Assembly (NCBI GenBank): GCA_014904845.1
Contig: MU119329.1
Coordinates: 63,510 to 127,509, forward strand
Length of the DNA stretch: 64,000 bases
Direction of reading: 5' to 3'
Source of the DNA: Acephala macrosclerotiorum
Lineage: Eukaryota; Ascomycota; Leotiomycetes; Helotiales; Mollisiaceae
The position numbers were made by a program, and so were the translations under genes. The notes below the pieces were generated by a model, which was not told the DNA's origin, ran no database searches, and worked only from the letters and a program-made list of their open reading frames with translations. The first letter of the stretch is position 1, and each line of letters begins with the position of its first letter. Shown here in pieces: positions 34,577 to 46,320 of the stretch.

Positions 34577-35868
34577 TCACAAGAAATAGTCTCTATTTCC
34601 CTTACACCAATCGCCCTCGACACAGCCCCAAGTCTCACCTTGCCATCTCTTCGCCATCTCAGCTGCCCCTCTTGCCGCTACGAACTCAGCATTGAACTCC
34701 GGTCTCTGCAACGGCGCCCAAAGCTTCTGAACATCCAACGTCCTACCGAGTGCTTTCCAGATAGAATCCAAGAACCTCTTCTCCTCCGCATATTCTCCCA
34801 TCAGCATCAATTCTTCAATCGGCCATGCACTCCTTTTCGAAGTCTCGACCACTTTTCTTCCAATCGTATCCCAGTACGTCGTGTTCGAACGATCATTGTC
34901 CCACGTTCCATACGATAGATCTGGAAACCGAGCTTGTACAAGGCGGAAGGAATGATGAGCGTTCATCATGACAACGATCTCAACCACCAGTTCATCGTAA
35001 GTGTACGTCAACGCAAGAGCCTGCTTCAACCTGAAGTGCTTCTCTTCCTCATCGCACCTCTCAATTTCCTGCCAATGTTCACAAATCCCCATTCCCATCC
35101 CAGCCCAAGCAGCATTTGCACTGTGCAGTGAACCGTGCTGGTACTTATAACTCTTCACAGGGTATAATGCGGCCCAGTCTAATGCTTCAGCCAAGTCTTC
35201 AGGTAGAAGGTTTGCCATTTGTCGCATGCTCAGAACAACACCATGGACATCCATGCCGAGCTCGCGGCCGAAGAGCCATCTGAGTTGAGTAAGCATACCA
35301 GATAAGGTCGTGATATCCTCCGTGGAAGGGATTCCTTTCAGCCTGCGCCATCGGCGTTTCGCTTGGTCGAGGTCGTATTCAATTCGGTCAAGTGGGGTCT
35401 TGAAAGGTGGACTAAGGACTAGTCAGAACTGGGGCATGTAAAACTAAACACGAACACAGCTTACCCATATCTCTTATAAGGTCCAGATAATCTGTTCATG
35501 AGATCTTTGTACTCTGCTGAGCCCTCAACCTGGAAATGCCCTGTCAGCTTGCTCTCCCCTGAATGGAGACAAGGCATCACCCACACGACCAACATCAACC
35601 ACGGTTCCATTATGGTATCGTATGGCGGCGGTCCTAATGGAGCGTCAACTATGTCGTCGAATATTGATCTAGAAACGTACCCATAAGAAGAAGATAAGTC
35701 CAATCCTATACCCGGTGCATGGACGAGCTCTCGTGGAACACAGCCATTGCAAATTTGATACCTACGATTCGCCGTCTCGTCGAGAGCCTGTTGCGTGTCC
35801 CTTCCATAAACTACTGTTTTGATGTTTAGAAGTACAATACAAATCGTCAAGAACAATGTTCCTCTCAT
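34577..35868 (-). CDS. Orphan with signal peptide and Hsp70-like (actin-fold) C-terminal segment
   Basis: Two exons (35465-35868, 34577-35411) with a 53-nt intron encode 412 aa. I chose the ATG at 35868 because it starts a clean signal peptide (MRGTLFLTICIVLLNIKTVV, then YG before an RD pair). An upstream in-frame ATG would hide it. A short Cys motif (CNGC) follows. The C-terminal portion includes LMGEYAEEKRFLDSIWKAL and then FVAARGAAEMAKR. This resembles the final segment of ascomycete Hsp70-like actin-fold proteins, where a glycine-rich loop precedes FxxAxGAAELAKR. The N-terminal phosphate loops of Hsp70 are not visible, so it is not a working ATPase by sequence. The combination of a secretory signal with this tail is odd. 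Function unknown. Confidence 0.6.
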
Positions 35869-37311
35869 GATGTAGACAGACAAATGCCCCCAACGCTCAG
35901 GGAAGGGCATCGAGAAATTCATGAAAAATGAGAGCGAACTTGCAAAAAAAGCTCGAAAGGACACCACATGCTTTATGAATCACAACATCAACAGAAATTG
36001 GCGTTTTGTGAAGGTGGCACAGTATTGCTGCCTACTCCTGCAGGATTGCGGCGAGGGACTGTTGATTCTCGGCGGGGTAAATCACGTGCTCGTTACCCCC
36101 TCCCGGTTGTCGTCTAGGTGACCTTCACACACGAGGATACTAAAAGGGACGTTTTGTTGTCGATTTATATTTGGGTAAGAGGAGATTTTGGTCTTGGAAA
36201 CTTGGGACTATACCGTTAAAAATCTCTGTTATTAGCACCATCGAACTAGACTGTATAGAGATAGAGCAAGCTTAGTGTTTGGGTTTGGCCAGTGTTAATG
36301 ATCACGGCACAAATGCGATTGCAGTCATTCCTTGTATTGCCCTACCTCTATCATCTGAATTGGGTGCATCACCAAGGCTCGAACTCTCATTAAGTAGTAC
36401 TCCTTAGCTGGTCCAAAATTTAGAACCCCTTATATTTTCTTGCCACGTCAAATTTCTTGAAGGATAATACTGGTCCAGACTGATCACAATGTCCCTCGTA
36501 TCAACAATGTCTCACGAAGGTAATCCAGAGAGGGGCCTACCAGCTCCCAAAGCCCTGTTGCCTATCTAGACCACCCTGTATGCTCCTAGATGGACAATAA
36601 TTAACACATATCCTGTGATAGGCATTTCATATCTACGTCAGAGGAATTAGGAGCTTGGACATCAGAAGTTAGAACAAGGAGCCGTGGAGGATAACGAGAA
36701 GATTCCATTCGCGTACCAGTGGAAGGCGAAGGCGGCAGAGGAAAATGAATGATGTCAAAATGACCATCAGGAGAGAAGAGGTTTGGGCTTGACAGCTGTG
36801 AAATTGATGCACCTTGTTCGTGGTGTTTTTCTTGGAGCTTTTTTGGTTATGGTATTGGTGATATTGATGGCGTGCATCCAATCTCTTCTGATAAGATGCA
36901 ACTTCATAGATTGACAGATGAAGGCTCAGATGATGGGAAAAACGAGTAAAAGCAATGTATATCGTCATGGTCCAATCAGGCTGGCAAAGCTGCACTGTGA
37001 ACTTTCAATATATGATCCCAATGACCCAGCGAAGGACACTCTATCGAAACTACAGTATGTAGAGTTGGAAGACGAGAATCTGGGAGGTGGACATTGGAAA
37101 ATCAAAGTCGTCATCAGTCCAAGGTTTCACACTTGAGAGATTGAGTCTTAAATGGGTCATGTATTATTCTCTTCTCTTAATCGATCATCTGACAACCTTA
37201 CAAGCACATCATCATCGAGGGAAGCTTCATTTACGTGGAACAAGAGGAATTGGACAGACATCAACCTCAACCTTAGACAATATGTTACATTGAAGCCAAC
37301 CTCAACCTAGC
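35869..37311. other. Intergenic stretch
   Basis: No supported gene. A CACGTG lies at 36083-36088, about 215 bases upstream of the secreted Hsp70-like gene. Short plus-strand ORFs near 36.9-37.1 kb have no motif. Confidence 0.4.
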
Positions 37312-38351
37312 CTAAGCCATGAATACTCTCGCTCCTCTGCGTCCGTTGTTGTTTCCGTTCTTGGCAGCAGCCGCGTTACCTTTCCCACTGGCAGTAGCAG
37401 CCGCTGCTCCTTTCCCGTTGTTTGCAGCTCCCTTCCCACTCTTGGCAGTAGCCGTGCTCTTGGCTGCAGCAGATGAGGTCGATGCGGTAGAAGAAGCCAC
37501 AGCGGCAGCGGCAGCCCCTGTCGCGATGCCCTCCGAGAGAAGCAGTTCCTTGATGGCATCCGTTCCTTGTGCCGTGGTATCGGCGGCTTCGGCGTTGGAC
37601 TTGAGGGCGGCAGCAAGATATTTCTGGTTGGATGCGATCTGGGCTTCGATACCAGCAAGTGTTTGGGCAGTGGTGATGGTTGAAGCTACATTCACGCTGG
37701 GAGTGGTATCGGTCTGTTGGACTGCGAAGCAGCCACCGAATGGACCAGCGGCAGCACTGTTGAAACAACGCACGGTGCAGACGTTTCCTGCTGAGGCTGT
37801 TATGTGTCAGCAAGTTTTATGCGTATTACTGAAAGCAGAGAAGCAAGGAAGCTTGAGAAGAACTCGCCACAATACGTACATCCAATGCATGCCAGGTCAC
37901 TTGGCATGGTGAGGGTGAGGGCAATCTTCCCACTGCTCGCATCGTTTTCAGTGACGTTGAGTGGAATTTGGCCAGTAGCACCCTCGGCATTGCCAGTAGG
38001 GTCGAGATCACAGGTATATGGTCCAGCTCCATCAGCGCTGACTTGGTCGATAGACACAGCCACTGTGCTTCCCTTGGTGACGGATGTAACGGTCTTGTTC
38101 AACAACTGGTCCTCCGTGTTCTCTCCAATGTCGATATTGCCTGCCAGTAAAGTCCTCCCGCACTCATTGACGACATTGTCGTTAATCTCCTGCAAGTTGA
38201 TGATGTTGGCATCGTTCCCTGTGGTTTGAACTTGAAGCCCCAGACTAGCAACTGATCCCTTCGTTCCTTGAGCACTGAGGATAACTCCTTGGGCGCTGGC
38301 CACTGCCAACAAGGCAGGAGCGATGGATAGTATTCGTATAATTGAGGACAT
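37312..38351 (-). CDS. Egh16-like secreted protein (GAS1/MAS family)
   Basis: Two exons (37880-38351, 37312-37796) encode 318 aa. The start at 38351 gives a standard signal peptide ending ...ALLAVASA before QGV. The mature part follows the Egh16/GAS1 family pattern: a glycine/serine-rich N-terminal segment, a central ECGRTL, then DLACIG, and across the intron NVCTVRC, then AAAGPFGGCFAVQQ. The C-terminal third is Ala/Ser-rich and ends in a Lys-Gly-Lys and Arg-Arg rich basic tail. Family members in plant-infecting ascomycetes are expressed during penetration-structure formation; here the role is inferred from family only. The Ala-rich coding creates a long antisense open frame, which I treat as an artefact. 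Confidence 0.88.
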
Positions 38352-41300
38352 TTTGTCGAAGGTTGAGATAGACTCCGGAAATGTGCACAGCACCAAGATG
38401 AAGAGAAAAATGATTAAGGTTACAGATCAAGAAGAAAATCAGACCGGCTGGCAGTTGGAAAATAAAGAGTGAACAAGGTAAAAAGAGATAGAAAGTTGGG
38501 ATGGCGGACGAAGGGGATCTTATTATAGATTAGATACATCGTGCGATTCTTGACGATCTCAAACAAACGACGAATCCACATAGGAGTCGATATCAGATGG
38601 TGCGCGATGTTTTGCAACGGCTGCTGTCGCATGGGTGGAGTGACAGTGGATTCGGAAGGTAATCCGAGACGAGGTGGATCATCGCCAAGACCTGCTTCGG
38701 CAGTACGACAGGCCTGCTTATGCTTGAGTAAAACACTCTCACGAAGCCAAAATGCAGGCAGACTTTCACAGAAAGCTTTGAGGTGGTGAATAATTCTGTT
38801 GGTAGGATCAGTATATCACCAAGATATCTTACGAATGCCGCTTCTTTCCAGTAAATCGATCTGATAATGAAAGAGCTTTCTTCCTCCTGTGATCTGAAGC
38901 GAGCCCCTGAAGCTTAGCGAGCCTCGCAAACATGCGTTTGACTCTCTCCTCCCCCCCGCATTACAACGAAGAAGCATCGAAATAAAAATCCGGCTGTGCC
39001 TCGAAAGAGCTTCAATTGCAATATTTCAAGCGGCAAAGCTTAACTTTTCACTGCATGTCTGAGTATGTTGGGCGGGGCTCGGGAGTCCTGGGTCGGTTGC
39101 GGCACCGAGCTTTCGCGCCTTTACTCCCTTCTGCCCCCAAATTCAACCTTAAATCTTTTGTCAACGGGATTTCGAATCCCAAAAGATTACTTTGTGTCAT
39201 TTTACGCCCAAGGATGAACCTTTGAGTGGCATGTTCCAGTGGAACATCAGACGGAGCTCTATCTTTCCGAGATTTGTTACAGCGTCTTAGCAGCAAGCGC
39301 ATGCTCTTCCGGGCTGTTCCGAGCCCCAGCCGGGATCTGCACCACCTCCACCAGTTTACATACAGACATTTCGAGCATATTTTAGATTTATATTGTCATG
39401 CGATTCTTCGGTATCAAAGCATGCTCATTCCATGGCCCCTCTGTTCGGCATTTGCGGAACAGTGCTTCGGTTATGTCCAAACACCTTATATGGCTCCACA
39501 TTCTATATCCGAGGGCCGCGTTTTATCTCTTCCTAGTATTGGTTTGAACGAGTGCGGAGAAAGCCCTGACATTCGCTGCATAGGAGTATTTGCAAGGACT
39601 CACTCAAAGTTTGCCGGCACTCATCATAAATCAGGTTCAAAGTGAATATACATTATCCTAGTCTTGAATGGACTTTTTCGGTCTATCTATCTCAATTAGC
39701 ATGTCAAATTCCAAGTACAGTTTCATTTTCCAGCTCCACCCATGAAAAGGTCCATCCCACGATCCAGCGTTGGAATCCGCGGAAGTCTAGTATCTTTAGA
39801 GCTTAAAGAAGTAGAAAATAAGAGAGAGCGGTACTCGAGAGCCTGCTCGCAAAGAAGTACCATCGTCGGCCAGGAAGACATGATTAAAATGCCATAGTAA
39901 AGGCATTGCAGCACCGTAACAAACTTATCCAAAATCCCGGGTGAAAGATTGCGCGATTTACTCTCAAGCTAGCTCTCTTCGCCATCAAAGCCAGACAAGG
40001 CCTCAAAATATTCGACTGAGCTCGGCTTTTGATTATTTCTATCTGCATTCTTGGCTTTCATAGGCAGAATGCGCAGATAAAAATAACCTAGTATGCAAGA
40101 TCCGGAGAATGTGAGCAGGATTAGTGCACCTATCGTAGTGTCCGATGCATTGACACCAGATTTCTTGGCATTTTCCAACGCCGGTTTTAGCCCCCACTAT
40201 AACTTTCAGCGATGTTCTATGGAAGCAGAAGTTCGAACTTACGTAATATATGGAGTGGCTGATCAAGCTCGCTAAGACGTAGAGAGGCTCTGTCTAGGCC
40301 ATTCTTGGCTCAGATCGCTTCAACGGATAAGAGGGTATTTATCGAAAAGTTGGTCAGCTTATGTTCGAGATCTTTCAAAATGGACTCCCTCAAGTCATGC
40401 CGAACACTAGACTGGGATGGCCAATGCGCCACAACCCATACACGTATTCTGAGCTCCAAAACTTTCAATTTATATCATTCCAATAGTAGCTTCAGGTTCA
40501 CGTCGCATCTAAATGCAAAATCGAAATACGAAGTTCGAGCGCTGTTCTGTTTCCCTGGTCCCAATCGGGGTTAGTTTCTCGCTTAACTACCCTCCTATCT
40601 GCACACTTTTTTTTCTCTTGACCTCTGGGATCATGATCTTTTATTCGATTGAAACGCCAAAGATTCTCCAACGTTGCAGCAGATAACATAGATCTGCGTG
40701 ATGTTTTCTGGAAATACCACTTCAGGAAAGGTAAGTGGGCCGCATTCTTCGGAGACGAGTCTTAGGGCCCATTAGCTAGGGGCCTAGGGCACACGCAAAT
40801 CATAACATCGATATGGCACTTTTCTTGTATTTTGAAAATCAAGAACTCCTCGGAAATTCAACAGCTTTTCTTGATTGTCCACTCTCCAGCATCATTATGA
40901 GCAAAGGGATGGACAGGTCCAGATCGCCATCCGATGAGAAATCCACTAGCGATATGAAAGCAGGTGTGGAGGAAAAGCACAATGGAAACGAGATATCCTT
41001 CCACCCTCATGCCTCGAATCCAACTTGGTTGGATGTCTTCTTCATGGCGAACATGAAAATACCTCTCATGGCTCACTTTGACTATGTAAGCCCTCTTGCT
41101 CAGAAGACCAATGAATCGAAACTGACCAGAGAAGATGCTTTGGTTTGGCGACGTGAAGACAGGACATCGTGCAGACAACCAGCTCGATTTCTGGGATCAG
41201 TTCTACTTATGTTGAAGTTTAATTGCAGCGGCCCTCGTGATCAGCTTCCTATTCATGCGCATTGCAATAGATATTTGGTGCGATATGAGAAATAAGGATA

Positions 41301-42665
41301 TCGACTTCGAGCAACCGAAGGGAGAAGTGCTACTGTTTTCGAAGCAAAATATGCACGGAAATGGTCAGGAGGAAGAGACCGATTCGGGGAGTCGCTCCGA
41401 TCGACTTCTTCCCCTACATGTTAGGATTATTCTTGTTTATATCCTCTTCGTTTACCATTAGGACGATTTTGGACACATTTCTTAAGAATTAAACCCATCC
41501 GTTTGAAAAGCTCAACCTTTGACCCTCATTTCGTCTCAAATCCCTCAGTATGGCATGCGATAGTCCGGCATACATACCTGTCAGTGTCTTGCTGCCCTTC
41601 GAACAACTGGATCCCCTCCACTATTTTCTTGACGTATGCACTTCCTTGTGGTAGTTGTGGACCGATGGAGGGATACGCCTGTTTCGCAGGCTTGGATATT
41701 CCATCGCCGCTGGGGCTATCCAAATGCTGTGTAAACTATATAGTGATTTCGACATTCTAGGCTTCCACGGTATCGAGCGACATAACCGCGAAGATGGGGC
41801 TATAACAACACGAAACCTAACAAACTAGTGTTGATGAGGATTACTAATCTGCTTTACAGTCTCTAGCTTTATAACTGTCGTCATTCACACTTGATCTTCT
41901 CGGTGATTGATACGGCATCCGGAATGCATAGTCAAGAGCGACTCAAGAAGAGTATGGCCTTCACGTATCCGAAGGCGCAAGGACTCGAGGGAAAAGTTCC
42001 CACTTCCGAGTGAAACGAACGATGCACTTCAACTAATAGCAAAATTGACAATTTGATACCTATATTCGATTCGACCTTTGACAAAACTGACAAATTCAAC
42101 ACATTATATTAGTGGAGAGGCAACTAATGACAAAGGGTAATCAGATGCAATAGCGAAGGGTCCGAGGTGAGTTTCTTTGTGATGCTGGGATAATCAAGAT
42201 ACAGGATATACTAATACTTCCGATCAGATGTCCAGTCATCTAGTCCCGTCAACCACAAATCAGGTTCTTTGACGGCGATCGTGTACCCCAAGCATTGGAA
42301 AAGATCTTGGAAACGGAGAGATATGCACTAATTTCCAGACAGAATGCTAAAACACAACCCTATCCAAAGTGCGTCAAAATAAGGTGCACATGAACGACCC
42401 AGCCATTTGACGGAGGGTTCAAAGGTGACGCATCGAATTGCACTTGTCTTCATTTCCCCCCGGTTTATTTGAAGTACATAAATAAGAGAACCAGGGGCAA
42501 ATGGCCATCGAAAAATGATTCAAAATCGACTCCTAATATGCAAGATATCAAACAACTGTACTTTGTACAAGATCCCTAGGCCATACCTCGTCTATGACTC
42601 TTTGCCAACTCCTTTGATTCCACTTCGCCTCTCATCATCAATTCTGTAGCTTCGCCAATATATCT
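38352..42665. other. Gene-sparse 4.3-kb stretch
   Basis: One membrane-protein fragment on the minus strand (listed separately) is the best coding signal. Around 40,890-41,460 on the plus strand, two frames look protein-like. One holds MSKGMDRSRSPSDEKS and continues to NPTWLDVFFMANMKIP. The other holds ALVISFLFMRIAIDIWCDMR. I found no intron that joins them in frame. The rest shows nothing identifiable. Confidence 0.35.
39969..40293 (-). pseudogene. Membrane-protein fragment, incomplete gene model
   Basis: Exon 39969-40196 joins exon 40243-40293 through a 46-nt GTAAGT...TATAG intron with matching phase. Together they encode a hydrophobic stretch (LYVLASLISHSIYYWGL), a polar linker, a second hydrophobic helix (TIGALILLTFSGSCILGYF) and a basic, then acidic tail ending at TAG. 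Further upstream another frame (about 40,310-40,490) has a charged helical texture but could not be joined cleanly. Two membrane helices with a C-terminal tail suggest the 3' end of a membrane-protein gene, either complete with unresolved introns or decayed. Family not recognised. Confidence 0.35.
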
Positions 42666-43079
42666 TTATGCCTGCAAAGCCCTCTCTTTTTTACTCGGAA
42701 ACAAATCTGTGAAACCAAACTGACAGACAGTCCCGTGTCCCTCCTCAGTACACCCGAGAATCGGCGCATTATGCGTAAAAGCCGCACTCGTGGGCGTTGT
42801 GTACGTTACCGCAATTCCCTCGCTGGCGCTTCCCCAAGTATAAGTCAAAGCATAACCCTCATCGCAAGGAATCGTTCCGGAAGTTGGCAAGGGAGAAGTG
42901 CTGCTGTAGCCGGAGCATTTCGGAGCCTCGCCTAAGTTGCCGTTTTGGACTTCAAGGTAGACGGTGATTGGGACGGCGATTGTGGAACGGTTCCTAGTGA
43001 TAGCAAAGACCCCGTCGGCGAGAGAGGGGGTGAGGAATGTGAGTGCTGAGAGAGCGGTGGCGGTGGTTGAGAACTTTAT
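42666..43079 (-). pseudogene. Small secreted four-cysteine protein lacking an ATG start
   Basis: A frame of 137 codons ends at TAA (42666-42668). It begins with what looks exactly like a signal peptide: Lys-Phe-Ser, then TTATALSALTFLTPSLADG. The codon where Met would be expected (43077-43079 on the minus strand) reads ATA, with A at the -3 position. The mature part has four cysteines (in APKCS, IPCDE, LGCTE and TVCQF), beta-rich composition and no known domain, as in many effector-like secreted proteins. Either the start codon was lost by a single C-to-T change on the plus strand (CpA to TpA, RIP-like), or an upstream exon supplies the start. The frame is open about 20 codons further upstream without an ATG. 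I favour a lost start. Confidence 0.5.
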
Positions 43080-44191
43080 TTTAAGGTAGGTGTGTATAGT
43101 GCCGAGTGTTCGAGTGATTTTTTTGAGGCGGAGGTGTTTGACTTGGTAATCAAATCTTGTTTCGAGTTGATATTTTGGAGGTGATAATGTATGTAATGAA
43201 GAGAGAATAGACCTTATATACCTTTCTCATCTCAAGTATTCGCCTCAGGATCATCTGCTCAACTCGACTCGCTTGAAGCTAAACCTCATACATCCTCACC
43301 TCAAGCTCACCGAACCATCAGAATAAACCTAGCGTAATAGAGAACTACATCGCATTTGACAGAACCCTCCTTCTCAAATCCTTGCCAAGACGCAACGTTG
43401 TCTTGCGCAGGGCTGACGGTGTACGTCGAGAATTCGGTACTTCAACTTGCCAGTCCCTGCGACACCACTCGACATCATAAGGCTCTTCGAATCCCGAATC
43501 CAGATCAGAAAGACTAGAGTTAGCAGTAACGAAGACGTATTCGCAAGGCTGCCGGGATAGAAAAGGAATTGGAGCGATGATGATGGGGGATAAAAATAGA
43601 TACGAGGCTGTCGATCTCCCGTATATGGGGTCTAGCACGGCCTTTGACTGGACTCTTGCCTGGTGCGAGGCCCTTAACAAGATTTTTCTAAACGCTGGTT
43701 GCTCAAATCATGATCGAGAGTTTCTGTGAATCGATAAGTTCGCCATTGAATCCGTCATACAAATAACATTCAAGGACATAGCGGGTATGTAGGCCTTGGC
43801 AAATACAAAAGGGGATAGTCGGCGCAAGCGAGCTCTGGGAGGCATGCCCAAGCGAAACATGCTGTGCGCCAAAATTTTCAGGCTCTCACCCCTATATTTC
43901 TAGCGAGCGTCAAGGGTTACAAGCAAAATATAGAATATAGAAGAAAACTTCTACCACTTCTGATTGTCCCTACTCCGGGAGTAAATCATATTATCTTTGA
44001 ACCAAGTACATACACAATCTCCTTCCCCCCTCTCAAACTTATACTACTTGCCGTTCACTCAGATCCAGTACTATTGCTACAAATGCTGGGATGGAAACGC
44101 ACTTTGGAATTCGAGAGAAAGTGTGCCCCAATACGAACAATGATACACAAAGCCAATTTCCTAAATTCATTGAGCTTCTATCATCTCCAGA
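43080..44191. other. Intergenic stretch
   Basis: No supported gene. A 111-codon minus-strand frame (43345-43680) and a 171-codon plus-strand frame overlapping the ankyrin gene's 3' end show no domain. Confidence 0.4.
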
Positions 44192-46320
44192 CTATCCTCC
44201 AGTCGCTACAACTGCATCTATACGCTTCAGCTGATATTGTGATAGTCCCTTCAGGCTGGCACCTCTTTCTCTCAAGTAACGAGCCACCTCCCAGGATTTG
44301 GCCTGACATGCCCATACGATTGGTGTCACAGGGCTTTCCTTCGAGCCTGCAATTGCAGGAAAATCAGATATCCGATTGATATCAAGTCCTCCATCTAGCA
44401 AGAACTTGATCATATGAAGATAATCACGTTTTGCTGCAATATGTAGGGTCGACCAATTCCCAAATTTAACATTCTTCCAAGGGGATTCGGCCACGGCACC
44501 TCCTTTTAGCAAGACTCCCGTTGTACTTTGGCACCCTTTATAGACAAAATAATACAGGGGGGTACGATACAAATCATTTGCGGCAGTAGGATCGAGCCCT
44601 GCATCAAGGAAAAGCTGTGTCAACTTTGCCGCATCTGCGTCAGACAAAGGACCATAGGCAGCGAGATGCAAAAGGTTTGATTTTTTCATGGTGACTTGAT
44701 TAGGGTCGGCGAGGTGTTCGAGGAGTAACTTTGCGGCGTCATAGGCACCAAACCATGCAGAGAAATGAAGAGGAGCCCAGCCACCACCAAGTTCAGCTAC
44801 AACACTAGTTGTCCTGCCGCATTCATATCGCTTTTTGAGGGGCAGTGGATGTTGGTCGTCTAAAGAGTTGCCTAGTCTCGAGAGTTCTTGGAGTATATCA
44901 CAACGGTTGCTTTTCGCAGCCACGTGACACACTCCAAAATCGACTTTAAAAGGTTGGATAGTAGCTTTCAGGCAGACCGCGACAAATTCCCATTTATCTT
45001 GGTACGCCGCCTGCAACAACGGTAAGTTGCAAGAACCAAAACGTTTGATAATGAGTCTCGCAGCATCCATGTTGTTGTTCTCTACTGCCCATTCCCAAGC
45101 CCTCTGCTCTAGAGATGGCGCGAGAAATATCCCACTTGAAGAATTTAATCCGTGACGAGAGCCTGTTGCGCTCGATCGACCTATGTTGAAGCCATAATTC
45201 AGGAGCAAGTTTTGAGTGGATCTTTCTTCTGAAGTTAGATCGCCATGCCACGATGTAGCCTCGACAACCTTGTTGAACCGCGGTTTCGATGACTTGGACA
45301 CATAGTTCTCGTCAATCTGCGAGTCGTAAACCTCATCCCGTAGTGAAGTCTGGAAGGGCTTTTTCTTGGTGTTCCTTCCCGACGTCGAATGTCTCGGACC
45401 ATCACCAAAATCATCCCAAGCAAAGGTCGGGGACGCCTTTTTCTTGTTGGTCTTCCGCGATTTTGTGAACGTTCCCCAGCCGAAATCATCGGTCTGAGGC
45501 TCAACAATGTCTGCCCCCAATTTACTAATTGAACCCCAGCCGAGATTCTCGCTTTGAGGACTGGTACTGTCCCTCGGCATTGACCGACTCGCAGGATTAT
45601 TTCGAATGCTCGGGGCAAGCTGGGAATCGAGTCGTCAGGATTTATATCATCGTCGCTCCCGCTCTCATGACCAGAATCGTACCCTTCCAAGAGATTTTCC
45701 TCCACAACAGAACAAACAACCTTTCGAATTTGTTCTTGGTTCTTCTCGAGGTACGCTGCTGGAATGCCGTCCGTCCGAAGCTCCATCGCCATTCTGTCCC
45801 AGTTGCCTGCAACATCATCTTTCGCGCCCAGGACGGTCTGAGCCATGATCAAATTATCCTTCACTCTTTCATCTAGCAATTGATGGATCCTTGCGAGCAT
45901 AGGTTCCATCCTTCCCAATGCACTGATCGTCAAGTTTCCGATAAATGCATTTAGGGCTGCCAAATGGACAGTCAATTTCCCTGTCAGCGTTGACAAATCT
46001 CTCTGCCCGAAGTCCAACCGCGCCCAGCTTATTCTACCCATCCTTTTATACCGCTTATACAGATCCTCCAGTTCCTCCATTGTCGCCATGAGGTTGTCGC
46101 GAAGCACAAACATCTCCTGCCTCCGCGAAGCACCATTGCGATTGAGTAATGAGGTCGGTTCTCTGCTTTGTTCGTTGAGGTCGACGAGTACAATGTAGAA
46201 TGACTCAAGCTGACGACTGATCTCTCGGAATTCGGAAGGCGCTCCTTTGAAGGACCGGTAGAGGCTAAGGGCCAATGTTGAGACTGCAACGAAGTCACCG
46301 ACACCAAATCCAAACGACAT
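44192..46320 (-). pseudogene. Ankyrin-repeat protein with STAND-type fungal N-terminal domain, frame broken
   Basis: The N-terminal frame starts MSFGFGVGDFVAVSTLALSL (ATG at 46320) and runs to about 45,615. It matches the helical N-terminal domain found on fungal STAND/NLR-like and ankyrin proteins. It ends in an acidic linker. The C-terminal frame (about 45,615 to 44,192) has a Ser/Lys-rich linker with DDFGWGTFTK repeats, then about five ankyrin repeats. These include WAPLHFSAWFGAYDAAKLLL, NLLHLAAYG, TPLYYFVYKG, STLHIAAKRDY and TPIVWACQAK. The two frames are related by a one-base loss near CTTGCCCCGAGC (about 45,610-45,625). No NACHT or NB-ARC motor lies between them. An intron of 3n+2 length, such as 45567-45682, could also restore frame but would remove sequence that looks coding. 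If intact it would be about 708 aa and might act in non-self recognition; that role is inference. Confidence 0.6.

Noticed and set aside
37319..37912. 197-codon antisense frame across the Egh16-like gene
   Set aside because: It arises from the Ala-rich coding strand (GCN read backwards) and encodes low-complexity Ala/Pro/Leu sequence.
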